From Christiangramia crocea (GTDB taxonomy: Bacteria > Bacteroidota > Bacteroidia > Flavobacteriales > Flavobacteriaceae): 64,000 bases of DNA. Location: the NCBI RefSeq assembly GCF_022410465.1, contig NZ_JAJSON010000015.1, positions 39,860-103,859 on the forward strand, in the 5' to 3' direction. Shown piece by piece: positions 8,244 through 18,509 of the stretch; position 1 is the stretch's first letter, and every line of letters begins with the position of its first letter. Below the pieces are notes generated by a model, which saw nothing but the letters and a program-made list of their open reading frames with translations, was not told the DNA's origin and did not search any database. Position numbers and translations under genes: made by a program.

Positions 8244-8827
8244 TTTGCAGGTTTTTCAGCATCAACATAATTAGAAACCAGCTCATAAGCCTCTTCCAGC
8301 GCAACCTTAAGCTTGTTGTTTTCTATGATGAAATCGAACTGAGGTGCGGTTGCCAGCTCTATAGAGGCCTTTGCCACTCTCATATTTATCTTATCCTCGC
8401 TTTCTGTCTTTCTCTTTTTCAAACGTATTTTCAGCTCTTCTATACTTGGAGGTTTTACAAAAACAGCCAGGGTTCTGTCCGGATAAATGTTCTTGATATC
8501 TAATCCGCCAACTACGTCTATATCAAAGATCACGTGTTTGCCTTCTTTCCAGATGCGTTCTACCTCACTCTTCAGTGTTCCATAAAAATTATCGCGGTAT
8601 ACCTCTTCCCACTCCAGAAATTCATCATTTTTGATCTTCTGCTTGAAATCTTTTAGAGAAAGAAAATAATAATCCCTGCCATCTACCTCATTTTCTCTTG
8701 GTGCACGGGAAGTAGCCGAAATGGAAAAATCCAGTTTTAATTCAGGGTGCTTTAATAAGTGACGTACTATCGTTGTCTTCCCCGATCCTGACGGCGCAGA
8801 AAAAACGATAAGTTTCCCTTCGCTCAT
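8240..8827 (-). CDS. gmk: guanylate kinase
   Basis: Phosphorylates GMP to GDP. The 195-residue protein has the P-loop APSGSGKTT (11-19), then SATSRAPRENEVDGRDYYF (GMP-binding region) and FDIDVVGGLDIK. Complete and of normal length. It lies directly after the YicC gene (start one base after its stop) and overlaps nadD by 4 bp, so all three are translated from one message. Confidence 0.97.
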   Translation of the reverse strand: MSEGKLIVFSAPSGSGKTTIVRHLLKHPELKLDFSISATSRAPRENEVDGRDYYFLSLKDFKQKIKNDEFLEWEEVYRDNFYGTLKSEVERIWKEGKHVIFDIDVVGGLDIKNIYPDRTLAVFVKPPSIEELKIRLKKRKTESEDKINMRVAKASIELATAPQFDFIIENNKLKVALEEAYELVSNYVDAEKPAK

Positions 8828-9685
8828 TTAGAGTACATTTAGAAGTTGTTCCTTTATTTTTTCCAGTTCGTCCTTCATCTGGACTACCAGTTGCTGCATA
8901 GGTGCATAATTAGACTTGCTGCCTATGGTGTTTATTTCACGACCTATTTCCTGGGAGATGAAGGCAAGCTTTCTCCCGTTAGAATCCTTAGTATTCAGGG
9001 TCTTCTGAAAATAATCCAGGTGATTGTCCAGTCTTACTTTTTCTTCGGTAATGTCAAATTTCTCAATGTAATAGACCAGTTCCTGTTCAAACCGGTTCTC
9101 ATCCACCTGTTCTTTGATTTCATCGATTCCTTTTCTCAGTCTTTCCCGAACCGCGTCCACTCTGTCAGGATCCATTTTTATTACCTTTTCTAAAAGATCC
9201 TGGATATTGGTAATCCTTAGTTTCAGATCTTTTTCCAGGGCTTCCCCTTCATCGGTCCTAAAATTGTTGATCTCTTTTAAAGCTTCTTTTACGGCTTTCT
9301 CAATGGCATTGAATTCCTTTTCGTCGATTTCATCTCTTTCAGTTTTCAGGGCATCGGGCATTTTTACTGCCATTTTCAGAAGTTCTATCTCAGAGGCGTT
9401 CACGATATCCCTTAACTGGTCCATATAGTTTTTTACCGCTCCGGTATTTACATTGGTAGAGGTTTGCTCTCCCGTATACTCAACATATATGGAAAGATCT
9501 ACTTTACCCCGGCCCAAAGAATTGGAGATAAGATTCCGAAGGTCCAGTTCCTTTTCCCGGTACTGGGAAGGAATGCGTGCATTCAGGTCAAAATTCTTGC
9601 TGTTTAGAGACTTTAGCTCTACGGTAATCTTTTTGCTGGGAATTTGTGTGATGCTTTTCCCAAAGCCTGTCATAGATTGAATCAT
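8828..9685 (-). CDS. YicC-family endoribonuclease-like protein
   Basis: 285 residues starting with the hallmark MIQSMTGFGKS and ending with the conserved region KLAFISQEIGREINTIGSKSNYAPMQQLVVQMKDELEKIKEQLLNVL. The YicC family (YicC_N and DUF1732 domains) includes ribonucleases and adaptors acting on small RNAs in E. coli. First gene of the yicC-gmk-nadD operon; its role in this phylum is untested. Confidence 0.93.
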   Translation of the reverse strand: MIQSMTGFGKSITQIPSKKITVELKSLNSKNFDLNARIPSQYREKELDLRNLISNSLGRGKVDLSIYVEYTGEQTSTNVNTGAVKNYMDQLRDIVNASEIELLKMAVKMPDALKTERDEIDEKEFNAIEKAVKEALKEINNFRTDEGEALEKDLKLRITNIQDLLEKVIKMDPDRVDAVRERLRKGIDEIKEQVDENRFEQELVYYIEKFDITEEKVRLDNHLDYFQKTLNTKDSNGRKLAFISQEIGREINTIGSKSNYAPMQQLVVQMKDELEKIKEQLLNVL

Positions 9686-9770
9686 GCCTGAATTTTAAAA
9701 GCTTGCGCAAAGATAATCAATTCTCTAGCATCTCCAATTTATAAGCAGGAGGAACGATACTTTGAATATT

Positions 9771-10736
9771 CTATATTCGGGATTCCATAAAATCTACAGC
9801 TCTTTTTTCGTGATAATAAATCGAAGTACTGGTCACAAAGCCAACATGTCCGCCATAAGGTGGAACTTCCAGGTATAAAAACTCAGATTCCTCTGCAAAT
9901 TTGTAGGGATAACAATTTGGGGAGAGGAAACTGTCATTTTTGGCATTTATTAGCAAAGTGGGAGTATTTATGCCGGCAAGAAAGCCAATGGCACTTGCTT
10001 TTTTGTAATAATCGGAAGCATTTTTATAGCCATGTGCTTTGGAGGTGTACAGGTCGTCTATGTCCCTTAAGGAACTACAGGCCGCCACCTTTTTTTTGCT
10101 GATATAATCCGGAAATTTCCGGGCCCTGGCATATAGATGTTGTTTCAAATTCAACTCAAATCGCTTGGAATAGACAAAGTTTCTCATTCGGTTTATCGCT
10201 CCTAAAGAACCTTCCAGGTCACAGGGAACAGAGACTCCCGTAGCTCCTACAATTTCTTCAGGAATACTTCTGTTTTCCCCAAGATATTTAAGCATCATAT
10301 TTCCACCAAGGCTAAAGCCTACAAGGGCAATTCTTGAATATTTTTTTAAAGACAGTACGTGGGTGACTACTTCAGCGAGATCGTCGCTGGCCCCGGCATG
10401 GTAACTGCGAAAATATCTGTTCAGTTCTTCGCTGCATCCGCGAAAGTTCATTGCTACAGCGTTCCAGTTTCTATGATTAAAGGCACGGGCCATACCTTTC
10501 ATATAAGGTCTGCTAGCGTTCCCCGCCAGGCCGTGAAGAAGGATTACCAGTTTATCGGTATCCTTTTGTTTCGAAAAACTCCAGTCCAGGTCCATAAAAT
10601 CTCCATCGCTCAGTTCAATACGTTCCCGTTCATAGAGCGGAAACTCCACTTTCCTGAGCGTTGCCGAATAGATCGTGGAGACATCAGCGTTTTTAAAGAT
10701 CCCTGGCGGAATATAGTTTCCTGTAATTACCGGCAT
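9771..10736 (-). CDS. YheT-type alpha/beta hydrolase
   Basis: 321 residues. It has LVILLHGLAGNASRPYMKGMA (oxyanion region), AVAMNFRGCSEELNRYFRSYHAG, the nucleophile elbow VGFSLGGNM (Ser) and the late GGHVGF (catalytic His); the Asp is likely in NAKNDSFL. This is the COG0429/YheT plan, a cytoplasmic esterase-like family of unknown substrate. It is a single gene, divergent from the thioesterase at 10813. Confidence 0.9.
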   Translation of the reverse strand: MPVITGNYIPPGIFKNADVSTIYSATLRKVEFPLYERERIELSDGDFMDLDWSFSKQKDTDKLVILLHGLAGNASRPYMKGMARAFNHRNWNAVAMNFRGCSEELNRYFRSYHAGASDDLAEVVTHVLSLKKYSRIALVGFSLGGNMMLKYLGENRSIPEEIVGATGVSVPCDLEGSLGAINRMRNFVYSKRFELNLKQHLYARARKFPDYISKKKVAACSSLRDIDDLYTSKAHGYKNASDYYKKASAIGFLAGINTPTLLINAKNDSFLSPNCYPYKFAEESEFLYLEVPPYGGHVGFVTSTSIYYHEKRAVDFMESRI

Positions 10737-10798
10737 TTCTTTTTCAATTTTAGGATAAACTTAGGCAAAATAACTTATGCGTGCATAATATTAATTCC

Positions 10799-10806
10799 TA
10801 GCTTTG
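10799..10806 (+). promoter_or_regulatory. candidate -7 box (TAGCTTTG) that decides the next start
   Basis: TAGCTTTG matches TAnnTTTG exactly. A possible upstream TTG start at 10804 lies inside this box, so translation must begin later; the ATG at 10813 is six bases downstream, giving a leaderless or nearly leaderless mRNA. Confidence 0.5.
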
Positions 10807-10812
10807 AATAAA

Positions 10813-11319
10813 ATGAAGAATATGTACACAAAAAAGTTCGAAATAAGATGGAGCGACCTTGATGCCAACAGGCATTTGGCAAATTCGGCATTTATAAATT
10901 TTATGAGTCATACAAGAATGGGTTTTCTGATGGAGAATGGTTTTGGGCATAAACAGCTCTCCCATTATAATCTTGGCCCAATAGTCTTTTACGAGCATAT
11001 CTATTATTTCAAGGAAATTTTTGCAGGAGAGCCGGTGACGGTGACTTTAGAATTGAATGGACTTTCGGAAGATGGAATGTATTTTGAATTTATTCATAAC
11101 ATATACGATCATAACGGAAAGAATTGTGCGAGCTGTGAGATGATGGGTTCCTGGATCGATCTGGAACAAAGAAAGCTAATCTCCCTACCTGAAGAATTAT
11201 TCAAAAAACTGAATGGAACCCCTAAGTCGGGGAACTTCAGGGTATTGACGAAAGAGGATACGCGTAAATACGGAAAGAGGCCACAAAATCTTAGCAAAGA
11301 GGAACTGGAAAGTTTATAA
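10813..11319 (+). CDS. acyl-CoA thioesterase (hotdog fold)
   Basis: About 168 residues. The N-terminal FEIRWSDLDANRHLANSAFINF is the 4-hydroxybenzoyl-CoA thioesterase/FabM-like hotdog signature, with the catalytic Asp in DLDANRH. It should hydrolyse acyl-CoA or acyl-ACP thioesters in the cytoplasm; the chain specificity cannot be read. The start was chosen at 10813 because the in-frame TTG at 10804 overlaps the -7 promoter box. It is followed 4 bp later by a cyclotransferase-like gene. Confidence 0.9.
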   Translation: MKNMYTKKFEIRWSDLDANRHLANSAFINFMSHTRMGFLMENGFGHKQLSHYNLGPIVFYEHIYYFKEIFAGEPVTVTLELNGLSEDGMYFEFIHNIYDHNGKNCASCEMMGSWIDLEQRKLISLPEELFKKLNGTPKSGNFRVLTKEDTRKYGKRPQNLSKEELESL

Positions 11320-11323
11320 ACAT

Positions 11324-11968
11324 ATGCTTTCAAACAATATAAATGACATCTGGTATGCGTGTTATGGCTCGAATATCAGGGAGGAACGTTTCATGTGTTA
11401 TATAAAGGGTGGAACTCCTCCGGGTGCGGTCAGGAATTTTGAGGGCTGTGCCGATAAGACCAGGCCCAGGCAGAGCAGGAAAATTATTATCAACAGGGAG
11501 ATGTACTTCGCCAAAGAATCTGTTACCTGGAATGGTGGTGGAATTTGTTTTTTAAGGCCGGAAAAGGATGAGAACTTTGAAACCCTGGGCCGCAGTTACC
11601 TTATTAGTTCCGGACAGTTTAGGGACCTGGTGAGACAGGAACTTAAGTTTGAGGGAGAGATCCTTATCAATTTTGAAAGGTTGATCAAAGACGGGTATTA
11701 CAATTGCATGAGCGATGGTCGTTATGGACTGCTATTATATCTTGGGGAAATGGAAGGTAAACCAATTGTGACCTTCACCAGTGAAAAATTTCTGAAAGCC
11801 GAAATAAATCAGCCAAATAGAGAATACCTTTCTACAATAATCCGTGGTTTAAAAGAAATCTATCAGATTAGTGATGATGATTTGGAGAGTTATTTCAGAA
11901 GTAAAAAAGGAATAAAAGATTGCGGCATAGAAAAAGAATTGCCGGAAATTATAATGGAACTGAAATAA
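11324..11968 (+). CDS. gamma-glutamylcyclotransferase-like protein
   Basis: 214 residues. The opening IWYACYGSNIREERF is the YGSN substrate loop of the GGCT/AIG2 superfamily, and the order YIKGG..PGAVRNFEGC, MYFAKESVTWNGGG follows. This looks like a Bacteroidota/Bacillota subgroup with an added C-terminal region. The biochemical role is unproven. It probably forms an operon with the thioesterase gene 4 bp upstream. Confidence 0.72.
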   Translation: MLSNNINDIWYACYGSNIREERFMCYIKGGTPPGAVRNFEGCADKTRPRQSRKIIINREMYFAKESVTWNGGGICFLRPEKDENFETLGRSYLISSGQFRDLVRQELKFEGEILINFERLIKDGYYNCMSDGRYGLLLYLGEMEGKPIVTFTSEKFLKAEINQPNREYLSTIIRGLKEIYQISDDDLESYFRSKKGIKDCGIEKELPEIIMELK

Positions 11969-11993
11969 GATCTGTAAGCTATTCCGGGTTCCA

Positions 11994-12007
11994 GCCTGTT
12001 ATCAGGC
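11994..12007. terminator. small hairpin between convergent genes
   Basis: GCCTG-TTAT-CAGGC, followed by an A/T-rich tract. The stem is short and there is no clear T run, so this is a weak terminator candidate. Confidence 0.35.
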
Positions 12008-12022
12008 GAAAATTTAAAATAC

Positions 12023-12922
12023 TCAAGCCTTCGCTTTATTTTTTTTAACACTAACCATGTAAACCCCTGTAAACACCAGCATTGCAGCTATAACTTTTAC
12101 TATGGTAAGGCTGTCTGCTCCAACCGCAATGGCAAATATAATGGCGATTAATGGCTGCAAATATATAAAGGCGCTGATGGTCGCTGCCGACAGTTGTTTT
12201 AAAGCGTAAATATTCAAAAGGTAAGTCAGAAAGGTGGTGCCTACCACTACATAGGCCATTTTCCAGATGGCATCAAACGGGAGTTCGGTCCACTCCACAT
12301 TGGTAAACTCACCAATTGTTACCGGAAGGTTGATAAAAATTGCGATAAAGAAGAGCCATTTCATCAGGGTAATGGAACTGTATTTTGTGGTAAGGGGTTT
12401 TACCAGGATAAGATACAGCCCATATGAAAATGCATTGACGATGAATAGTATATTGCCCATTGGGACATCAGGAGCATTGACGCTTTCTTCATTGCTGAAT
12501 AATACCAGCACCAGAGCACCGGCCATTCCTATCATTATCCCAAGGGTCTTCAAGAGTGTTATTCTTTCTTTTATCAGGATAGAAGCGAGTATTAAGACCA
12601 TAACCGGAGACAGGGTGATGATCACGGAACTGTTGATGGGCGTAGACAGACTCAGTCCCTTAAAAAAGAAGAGCATATTGATCACCATTCCAAACATGGC
12701 ACAACCCAGGATACGGGGCCAGTCGGAAGTTGCGATCTTCTCTGTGGGGGTAAACAGACTTATGATCCAGAACAGAATAGCAGCTCCGGTCACTCTCAGT
12801 AAAATAAATCCGAAGGGTTCAATATAAGTGGGCATAACTCCCTTGGCCAGGGTATGATTTATACCATAAATGGCACTTGCAGTAAATGCTGCAAGTATGG
12901 CAAGCGCCCTTTTATTGTTCAT
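12023..12922 (-). CDS. EamA/DMT-family transporter
   Basis: 299-residue inner-membrane protein with about ten hydrophobic helices in two homologous halves, each ending with the EamA pattern (ILASILIKERITLLKTLGIMIGMAGALVLV in the first half; AVGADSLTIVKVIAAMLVFTGVYMVS in the second). EamA carriers export metabolites such as amino acids; the substrate is not predictable. The start overlaps the end of the ArsC-like gene by 11 bp, so they are translationally linked. Confidence 0.9.
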   Translation of the reverse strand: MNNKRALAILAAFTASAIYGINHTLAKGVMPTYIEPFGFILLRVTGAAILFWIISLFTPTEKIATSDWPRILGCAMFGMVINMLFFFKGLSLSTPINSSVIITLSPVMVLILASILIKERITLLKTLGIMIGMAGALVLVLFSNEESVNAPDVPMGNILFIVNAFSYGLYLILVKPLTTKYSSITLMKWLFFIAIFINLPVTIGEFTNVEWTELPFDAIWKMAYVVVGTTFLTYLLNIYALKQLSAATISAFIYLQPLIAIIFAIAVGADSLTIVKVIAAMLVFTGVYMVSVKKNKAKA

Positions 12923-13268
12923 GAATGGATTCTTTGGCGGCCGCTACGGTCTTTTTTGAATTTCCGATGAATATTTTATCATTATTGATAATCACTGGTC
13001 GCTTGAGAAAGGTATAGTGTTCCAGAATTAGATTTTTATACCTGCCTTCATCAAGATCCTCGTTTTTGAGATCGCGTTCCTTATAAAGCCTGGCGCGCCG
13101 GCTGAAGAGTGCCTCGTAACTTCCTGCAAGTTCTTCCATCTCATCCAGTTGCTCCTCTGTGATTTTTTCTTCCTTTATATCCTGTATAATAAACGAAGAA
13201 GGCGGGTCAAGTTCTTTTAAAATTCTTTTACAGGTATCGCAGGTGGAAAGATGATATATTTTTTTCAT
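12912..13268 (-). CDS. ArsC/Spx-family thioredoxin-fold protein
   Basis: About 118 residues from the ATG at 13268; a longer frame to 13289 would add seven residues unlike the family. The N-terminus MKKIYHLSTCDTCKR carries the CxxC of the ArsC/Spx/MgsR family (Cys10, Cys13), and FLKRPVIINNDKIFIGNSKK has the conserved RPxI segment. Members are glutaredoxin-linked arsenate reductases or redox regulators. No other arsenic gene is nearby, so an arsenate role is not supported by context. Confidence 0.85.
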   Translation of the reverse strand: MKKIYHLSTCDTCKRILKELDPPSSFIIQDIKEEKITEEQLDEMEELAGSYEALFSRRARLYKERDLKNEDLDEGRYKNLILEHYTFLKRPVIINNDKIFIGNSKKTVAAAKESIHEQ

Positions 13269-13341
13269 GACAGAAAACTTTGCATACAAAGAACGGATTT
13301 TTCAGTAAACCGGGCTTTCTTTTTAAAAAAAGCTTCACATT

Positions 13342-14133
13342 TTAAACCTGGGTTTTGCTGCCTGAAATTTTAATAAATTCTTCTATTTCAGCCCTGGGAT
13401 AAGTAAGAATGAAATTTCCGGAAGCATAGGGAGCGATCTCGTATGCATTGTAATGAAGTATTACCTTATCCTCTGTAATGCCTATGTTCTTTGGAAGGTG
13501 GAACTGGTCATTTTCAAAGAGCATTCCGGTACTGTTGATATTGCTGTTTTCAGGGATATCCTGTTTTTTTCTAAAATCCTTTTCTACAAATGCTTCGAAT
13601 TTTTCGGTAAAAATATCTCCCGAATTCAGGTTTTTTCCACTGTCAGGATCGAAGTTTAGATAATCTATGCTTCTGTATCCGTGGGCTCCCCCCGTGAACA
13701 TATCGGTATTGAACTGAAGGCAAATCACATTCTGATCCCGGTAGATTATTTTACCATTAATGGTGGCTTCCCAGGGGAGATTATATTCGGGAAATTCCAT
13801 TGCCGTTTCCTTGTAATTGGCTATAAAATTCTCCACCAGTTCTTCCGGACTCTCCTTGCCTCCTTCTTCCTGGTAATCTATAGTGTTGCGCAAAAAATCC
13901 TGAATGGCCTTATTGATTTTTTCAACCTTACCTTCGCCTTTTTCTGCAACCGGAAAAGTAAGACTGATAAATGTACATTCACCTTCTTCGGGTGTGCAGT
14001 TATCCAGGCTCTTTTCTATGGTCCTGGAAGAAAATGAAAGGCTTTCATCAGTTTCTTTGTTGTTTTCTTTGGGTTCATCTGCGCAGGAAGCGAGCAGCGA
14101 AATGATGCTAAAAGCGATAAGGATTCTTTTCAC
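13342..14133 (-). CDS. lipoprotein with DUF4163/DUF3298 (RsiV-like) domains
   Basis: Starting from GTG at 14133 gives a good lipoprotein signal, VKRILIAFSIISLLASC, with the lipid Cys at residue 17; the longer frame to 14172 would add an unlikely leader. The mature protein has the DUF4163 region and then YRDQNVICLQFNTDMFTGGAHGYRSIDYLNFD, the GGAHG segment typical of DUF3298. The fold is shared with the anti-sigma factor RsiV, which binds lysozyme. Here it is probably a periplasmic or outer-membrane lipoprotein of unknown ligand. Confidence 0.82.
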   Translation of the reverse strand: MKRILIAFSIISLLASCADEPKENNKETDESLSFSSRTIEKSLDNCTPEEGECTFISLTFPVAEKGEGKVEKINKAIQDFLRNTIDYQEEGGKESPEELVENFIANYKETAMEFPEYNLPWEATINGKIIYRDQNVICLQFNTDMFTGGAHGYRSIDYLNFDPDSGKNLNSGDIFTEKFEAFVEKDFRKKQDIPENSNINSTGMLFENDQFHLPKNIGITEDKVILHYNAYEIAPYASGNFILTYPRAEIEEFIKISGSKTQV

Positions 14134-14173
14134 GGGAATACTTGTTAAATAACATGCTAAAGGTAAAGGCAAT

Positions 14174-14205
14174 TTTGTGATTGCCCAATAGGCTCACTAC
14201 ATTTG
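14174..14205 (+). promoter_or_regulatory. complete Bacteroidota-type promoter for the PLP-enzyme gene
   Basis: TTTG at 14174-14177 and TACATTTG at 14198-14205 are 20 bases apart, matching the -33/-7 consensus TTTG-N19-20-TAnnTTTG. This implies a 5' leader of about 100 bases before the ATG at 14314. I looked for a SAM-type riboswitch in that leader and found only a small GTCC/GGAC hairpin. Confidence 0.6.
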
Positions 14206-14313
14206 TTTTTCAAATTTTAGCAAAGATGGAAGTCCTTTATGGACGCTTACTAAAGAACCATTATATTGTTAGTCAGTAAAAAGGCGTAATAGTGGTTTTA
14301 ATTATATTATCAT

Positions 14314-15456
14314 ATGAAATTTAACACGAAAACTATACATGGAGGTCAGGATAACGTAGACCCTGCCTACGGATCGGTGATGCCACCAATCTATCAAACT
14401 AGCACCTATTCGCAAAGTACTCCGGGTGGTCATAAGGGCTTTGAATACTCCCGTAGTGGAAATCCAACCAGGGCAAGCCTAGAAAAATCGCTTGCCAGTA
14501 TCGAGAACGGAAATTACGGACTTGCTTTCGGATCAGGACTTGCGGCTATAGATGCTGTAATGAAACTTTTTAAACCTGGGGATGAGATCATTTCTACTAA
14601 CGATCTATACGGAGGATCTTATCGATTATTCACCAGTATTTTTGAAGGTCTAGGTATCAAATTCCATTTCATTGGAATGCAGGACGCGGCTAAAATTGAG
14701 GACTATATCAATCCAAATACGAAACTCATCTGGGTGGAAACTCCAACCAATCCCATGATGAATATTATTGATATTGAAGCGGTTTCGGCTATTGCAAAGA
14801 AGAATGATCTTTTGCTGGCCGTAGATAATACATTTGCAACTCCATATCTTCAGCTACCACTTGATCTTGGAGCCGATATTGTGATGCACAGCGCGACCAA
14901 ATACCTGGGCGGCCACAGCGATGTGGTGATGGGCGGACTGGTTGTGAAAGATGAAAAACTGGCTGAAAAACTGTATTTCATTCAGAATGCCAGTGGAGCT
15001 GTTTGTGGCCCACAGGACAGTTTTCTGGTACTTCGTGGTATCAAGACCCTTCATTTAAGAATGCAGCGCCATTGTGAGAATGGAGAGGCGGTTGCAAAAT
15101 TCCTTAGGTCACATCCAAAGGTTGATAAGGTCTACTGGCCTGGATTTGAGGATCATCCAAATCATGATATCGCGAAAAAACAGATGAAAGGTTTTGGTGG
15201 AATGATCTCTTTCACCACCAAGGAAAACACCCTTAAAAGCGCTACCCAGATAGTGGAAAAACTTAAGGTCTTTACGTTGGCTGAATCTCTTGGAGGAGTG
15301 GAGTCTCTTGCCGGTCATCCTGCCACTATGACCCATGCTTCTATCCCTGCGGAAGAAAGGGCAAAGACAGGTGTTACAGATTCTTTGATTAGACTCAGTG
15401 TTGGAGTGGAAGATGAAGAAGATCTGCTTGCCGATTTGAAACATGCTATCGGCTAA
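14314..15456 (+). CDS. trans-sulfuration PLP enzyme (cystathionine gamma-synthase or lyase type)
   Basis: 380 residues of the Cys/Met metabolism PLP family. Seen are YQTSTYSQSTPG, YSRSGNPTR (phosphate and substrate contacts), FGSGLAAIDAV, WVETPTNPMM, the cofactor lysine in HSATKYLGGHSDV, and near the end SLGGVESLAGHPATMTHASIP. This plan fits cystathionine gamma-synthase/gamma-lyase; sequence alone does not separate synthesis (MetB) from degradation. The full promoter upstream and single-gene layout suggest independent control. Confidence 0.9.
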   Translation: MKFNTKTIHGGQDNVDPAYGSVMPPIYQTSTYSQSTPGGHKGFEYSRSGNPTRASLEKSLASIENGNYGLAFGSGLAAIDAVMKLFKPGDEIISTNDLYGGSYRLFTSIFEGLGIKFHFIGMQDAAKIEDYINPNTKLIWVETPTNPMMNIIDIEAVSAIAKKNDLLLAVDNTFATPYLQLPLDLGADIVMHSATKYLGGHSDVVMGGLVVKDEKLAEKLYFIQNASGAVCGPQDSFLVLRGIKTLHLRMQRHCENGEAVAKFLRSHPKVDKVYWPGFEDHPNHDIAKKQMKGFGGMISFTTKENTLKSATQIVEKLKVFTLAESLGGVESLAGHPATMTHASIPAEERAKTGVTDSLIRLSVGVEDEEDLLADLKHAIG

Positions 15457-15509
15457 GCTATTATGGATTTTCAGTAATTTGGAGCCCGGATTTCTAACGA
15501 GGCTTTTAA

Positions 15510-17666
<2,157 letters not shown>

Positions 17667-17682
17667 TAAATATAAAATCCTG

Positions 17683-17711
17683 ACCTGTTAAGATTAATTA
17701 TCTTGACAGGT
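17683..17711 (+). terminator. terminator-like hairpin after GH97
   Basis: ACCTGTTAAGAT and ATCTTGACAGGT pair over 12 positions (one G-T) around TAATT, just after the GH97 stop. The T run after it is weak. Confidence 0.5.
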
Positions 17712-17763
17712 TCGGGCTTATTCTTTAAATTGGAATCGGGAAAAATTCATCTAAAATTGCTAC

Positions 17764-17820
17764 ATCGAGCGGAGTCGAGGCATTTATGTTTTACCTTTCG
17801 AGTGCACGCAAGGTGACAAA
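17764..17820. repeat. Flavobacteriia-type intergenic repeat
   Basis: ATCGAGCGGAGTCGAGG followed, 13 bases later, by CCTTTCGAGTGCACGC and AAGGTGACAAA. These resemble the two arms of the widespread TCGACTGCGCTCAAGGTGACA-type intergenic repeat of this class, in a diverged form. Compare the copy inside 7523-7656. Recognition is from memory of the family. Confidence 0.5.
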
Positions 17821-17870
17821 AACTTGTTTTGGAAGTCTTAAAGGACGATCAAAATTATAATTTCCAAACT

Positions 17871-17878
17871 TAATTTTG
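17871..17878 (+). promoter_or_regulatory. candidate -7 box (TAATTTTG), leaderless arrangement
   Basis: Exact TAnnTTTG match 4 bases before the ATG at 17883, the same spacing as at 2063-2070. Confidence 0.45.
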
Positions 17879-17882
17879 GCAG

Positions 17883-18500
17883 ATGTTAAAGAAACTAGTT
17901 TACTGCCTTTTCTTCTTATTCTCAGTTAGTAGTTATAGCCAGAAATGGAGGGAAATCAGGGAATTTGAAATTGGGCCCATGTTTAATTATCAGCATACAT
18001 CCCTGTATGTTGCAAATGATCTTTTTGACGAAAGTGCTAATGAAGGCTTCTCCAATTCTGGTTTTGAACCTAACTATGCCCTGGGGATCTATGGTATCTA
18101 TTATTTGAAACCCAAAATAGGAATTGGAGCAGAGCTTTTTTATGACCGGACATCCTCCTCTGAATTGGAGGACGATAATCATTATAACTCCCTCACCTTT
18201 TTGCCATATGTGAATTATGATCCTTTCCGGCATATTAGAAACCTGTATTTTGGTGCCGGCATTGGAATTTCCTTCATTCAGGAAGCACCGGAATATGGAT
18301 CAGCAGTAAAGGAAGAAGACATCAGGGTAATCACAGTTCCAATAAAATTATCTGCTTCCTACAGAATTAGAAATCAGGTGACTTTGGAATTAGGATTACA
18401 TGTGGAAGCCATGGAGGTTGTTATGGACCATGTTCGCAGAAATGCCATTTTTTTTAGTATGAAGGTTCCGGTAAACCGTGTTTTTGGAGGTTACCGTTAG
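17883..18500 (+). CDS. outer-membrane beta-barrel protein (porin-like)
   Basis: 205 residues with a signal peptide (KKLVYCLFFLFSVSSYS) and alternating amphipathic strands: FEIGPMFNYQHTSLYV, YALGIYGIYYLKPKIGIGAELFYDR, NLYFGAGIGISFIQ and a final FFSMKVPVNRVFGG. This is the small OmpW/PorT-like eight-strand barrel style. No catalytic motif. Single gene; the function is unknown beyond outer-membrane location. Confidence 0.75.
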   Translation: MLKKLVYCLFFLFSVSSYSQKWREIREFEIGPMFNYQHTSLYVANDLFDESANEGFSNSGFEPNYALGIYGIYYLKPKIGIGAELFYDRTSSSELEDDNHYNSLTFLPYVNYDPFRHIRNLYFGAGIGISFIQEAPEYGSAVKEEDIRVITVPIKLSASYRIRNQVTLELGLHVEAMEVVMDHVRRNAIFFSMKVPVNRVFGGYR

Positions 18501-18509
18501 AATAAAGTT

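Noticed and set aside
14206..14313. SAM riboswitch in the leader of the PLP-enzyme gene
   Set aside because: Only a small GTCC/GGAC hairpin is seen; the conserved elements of SAM-I or SAM-II aptamers are absent.
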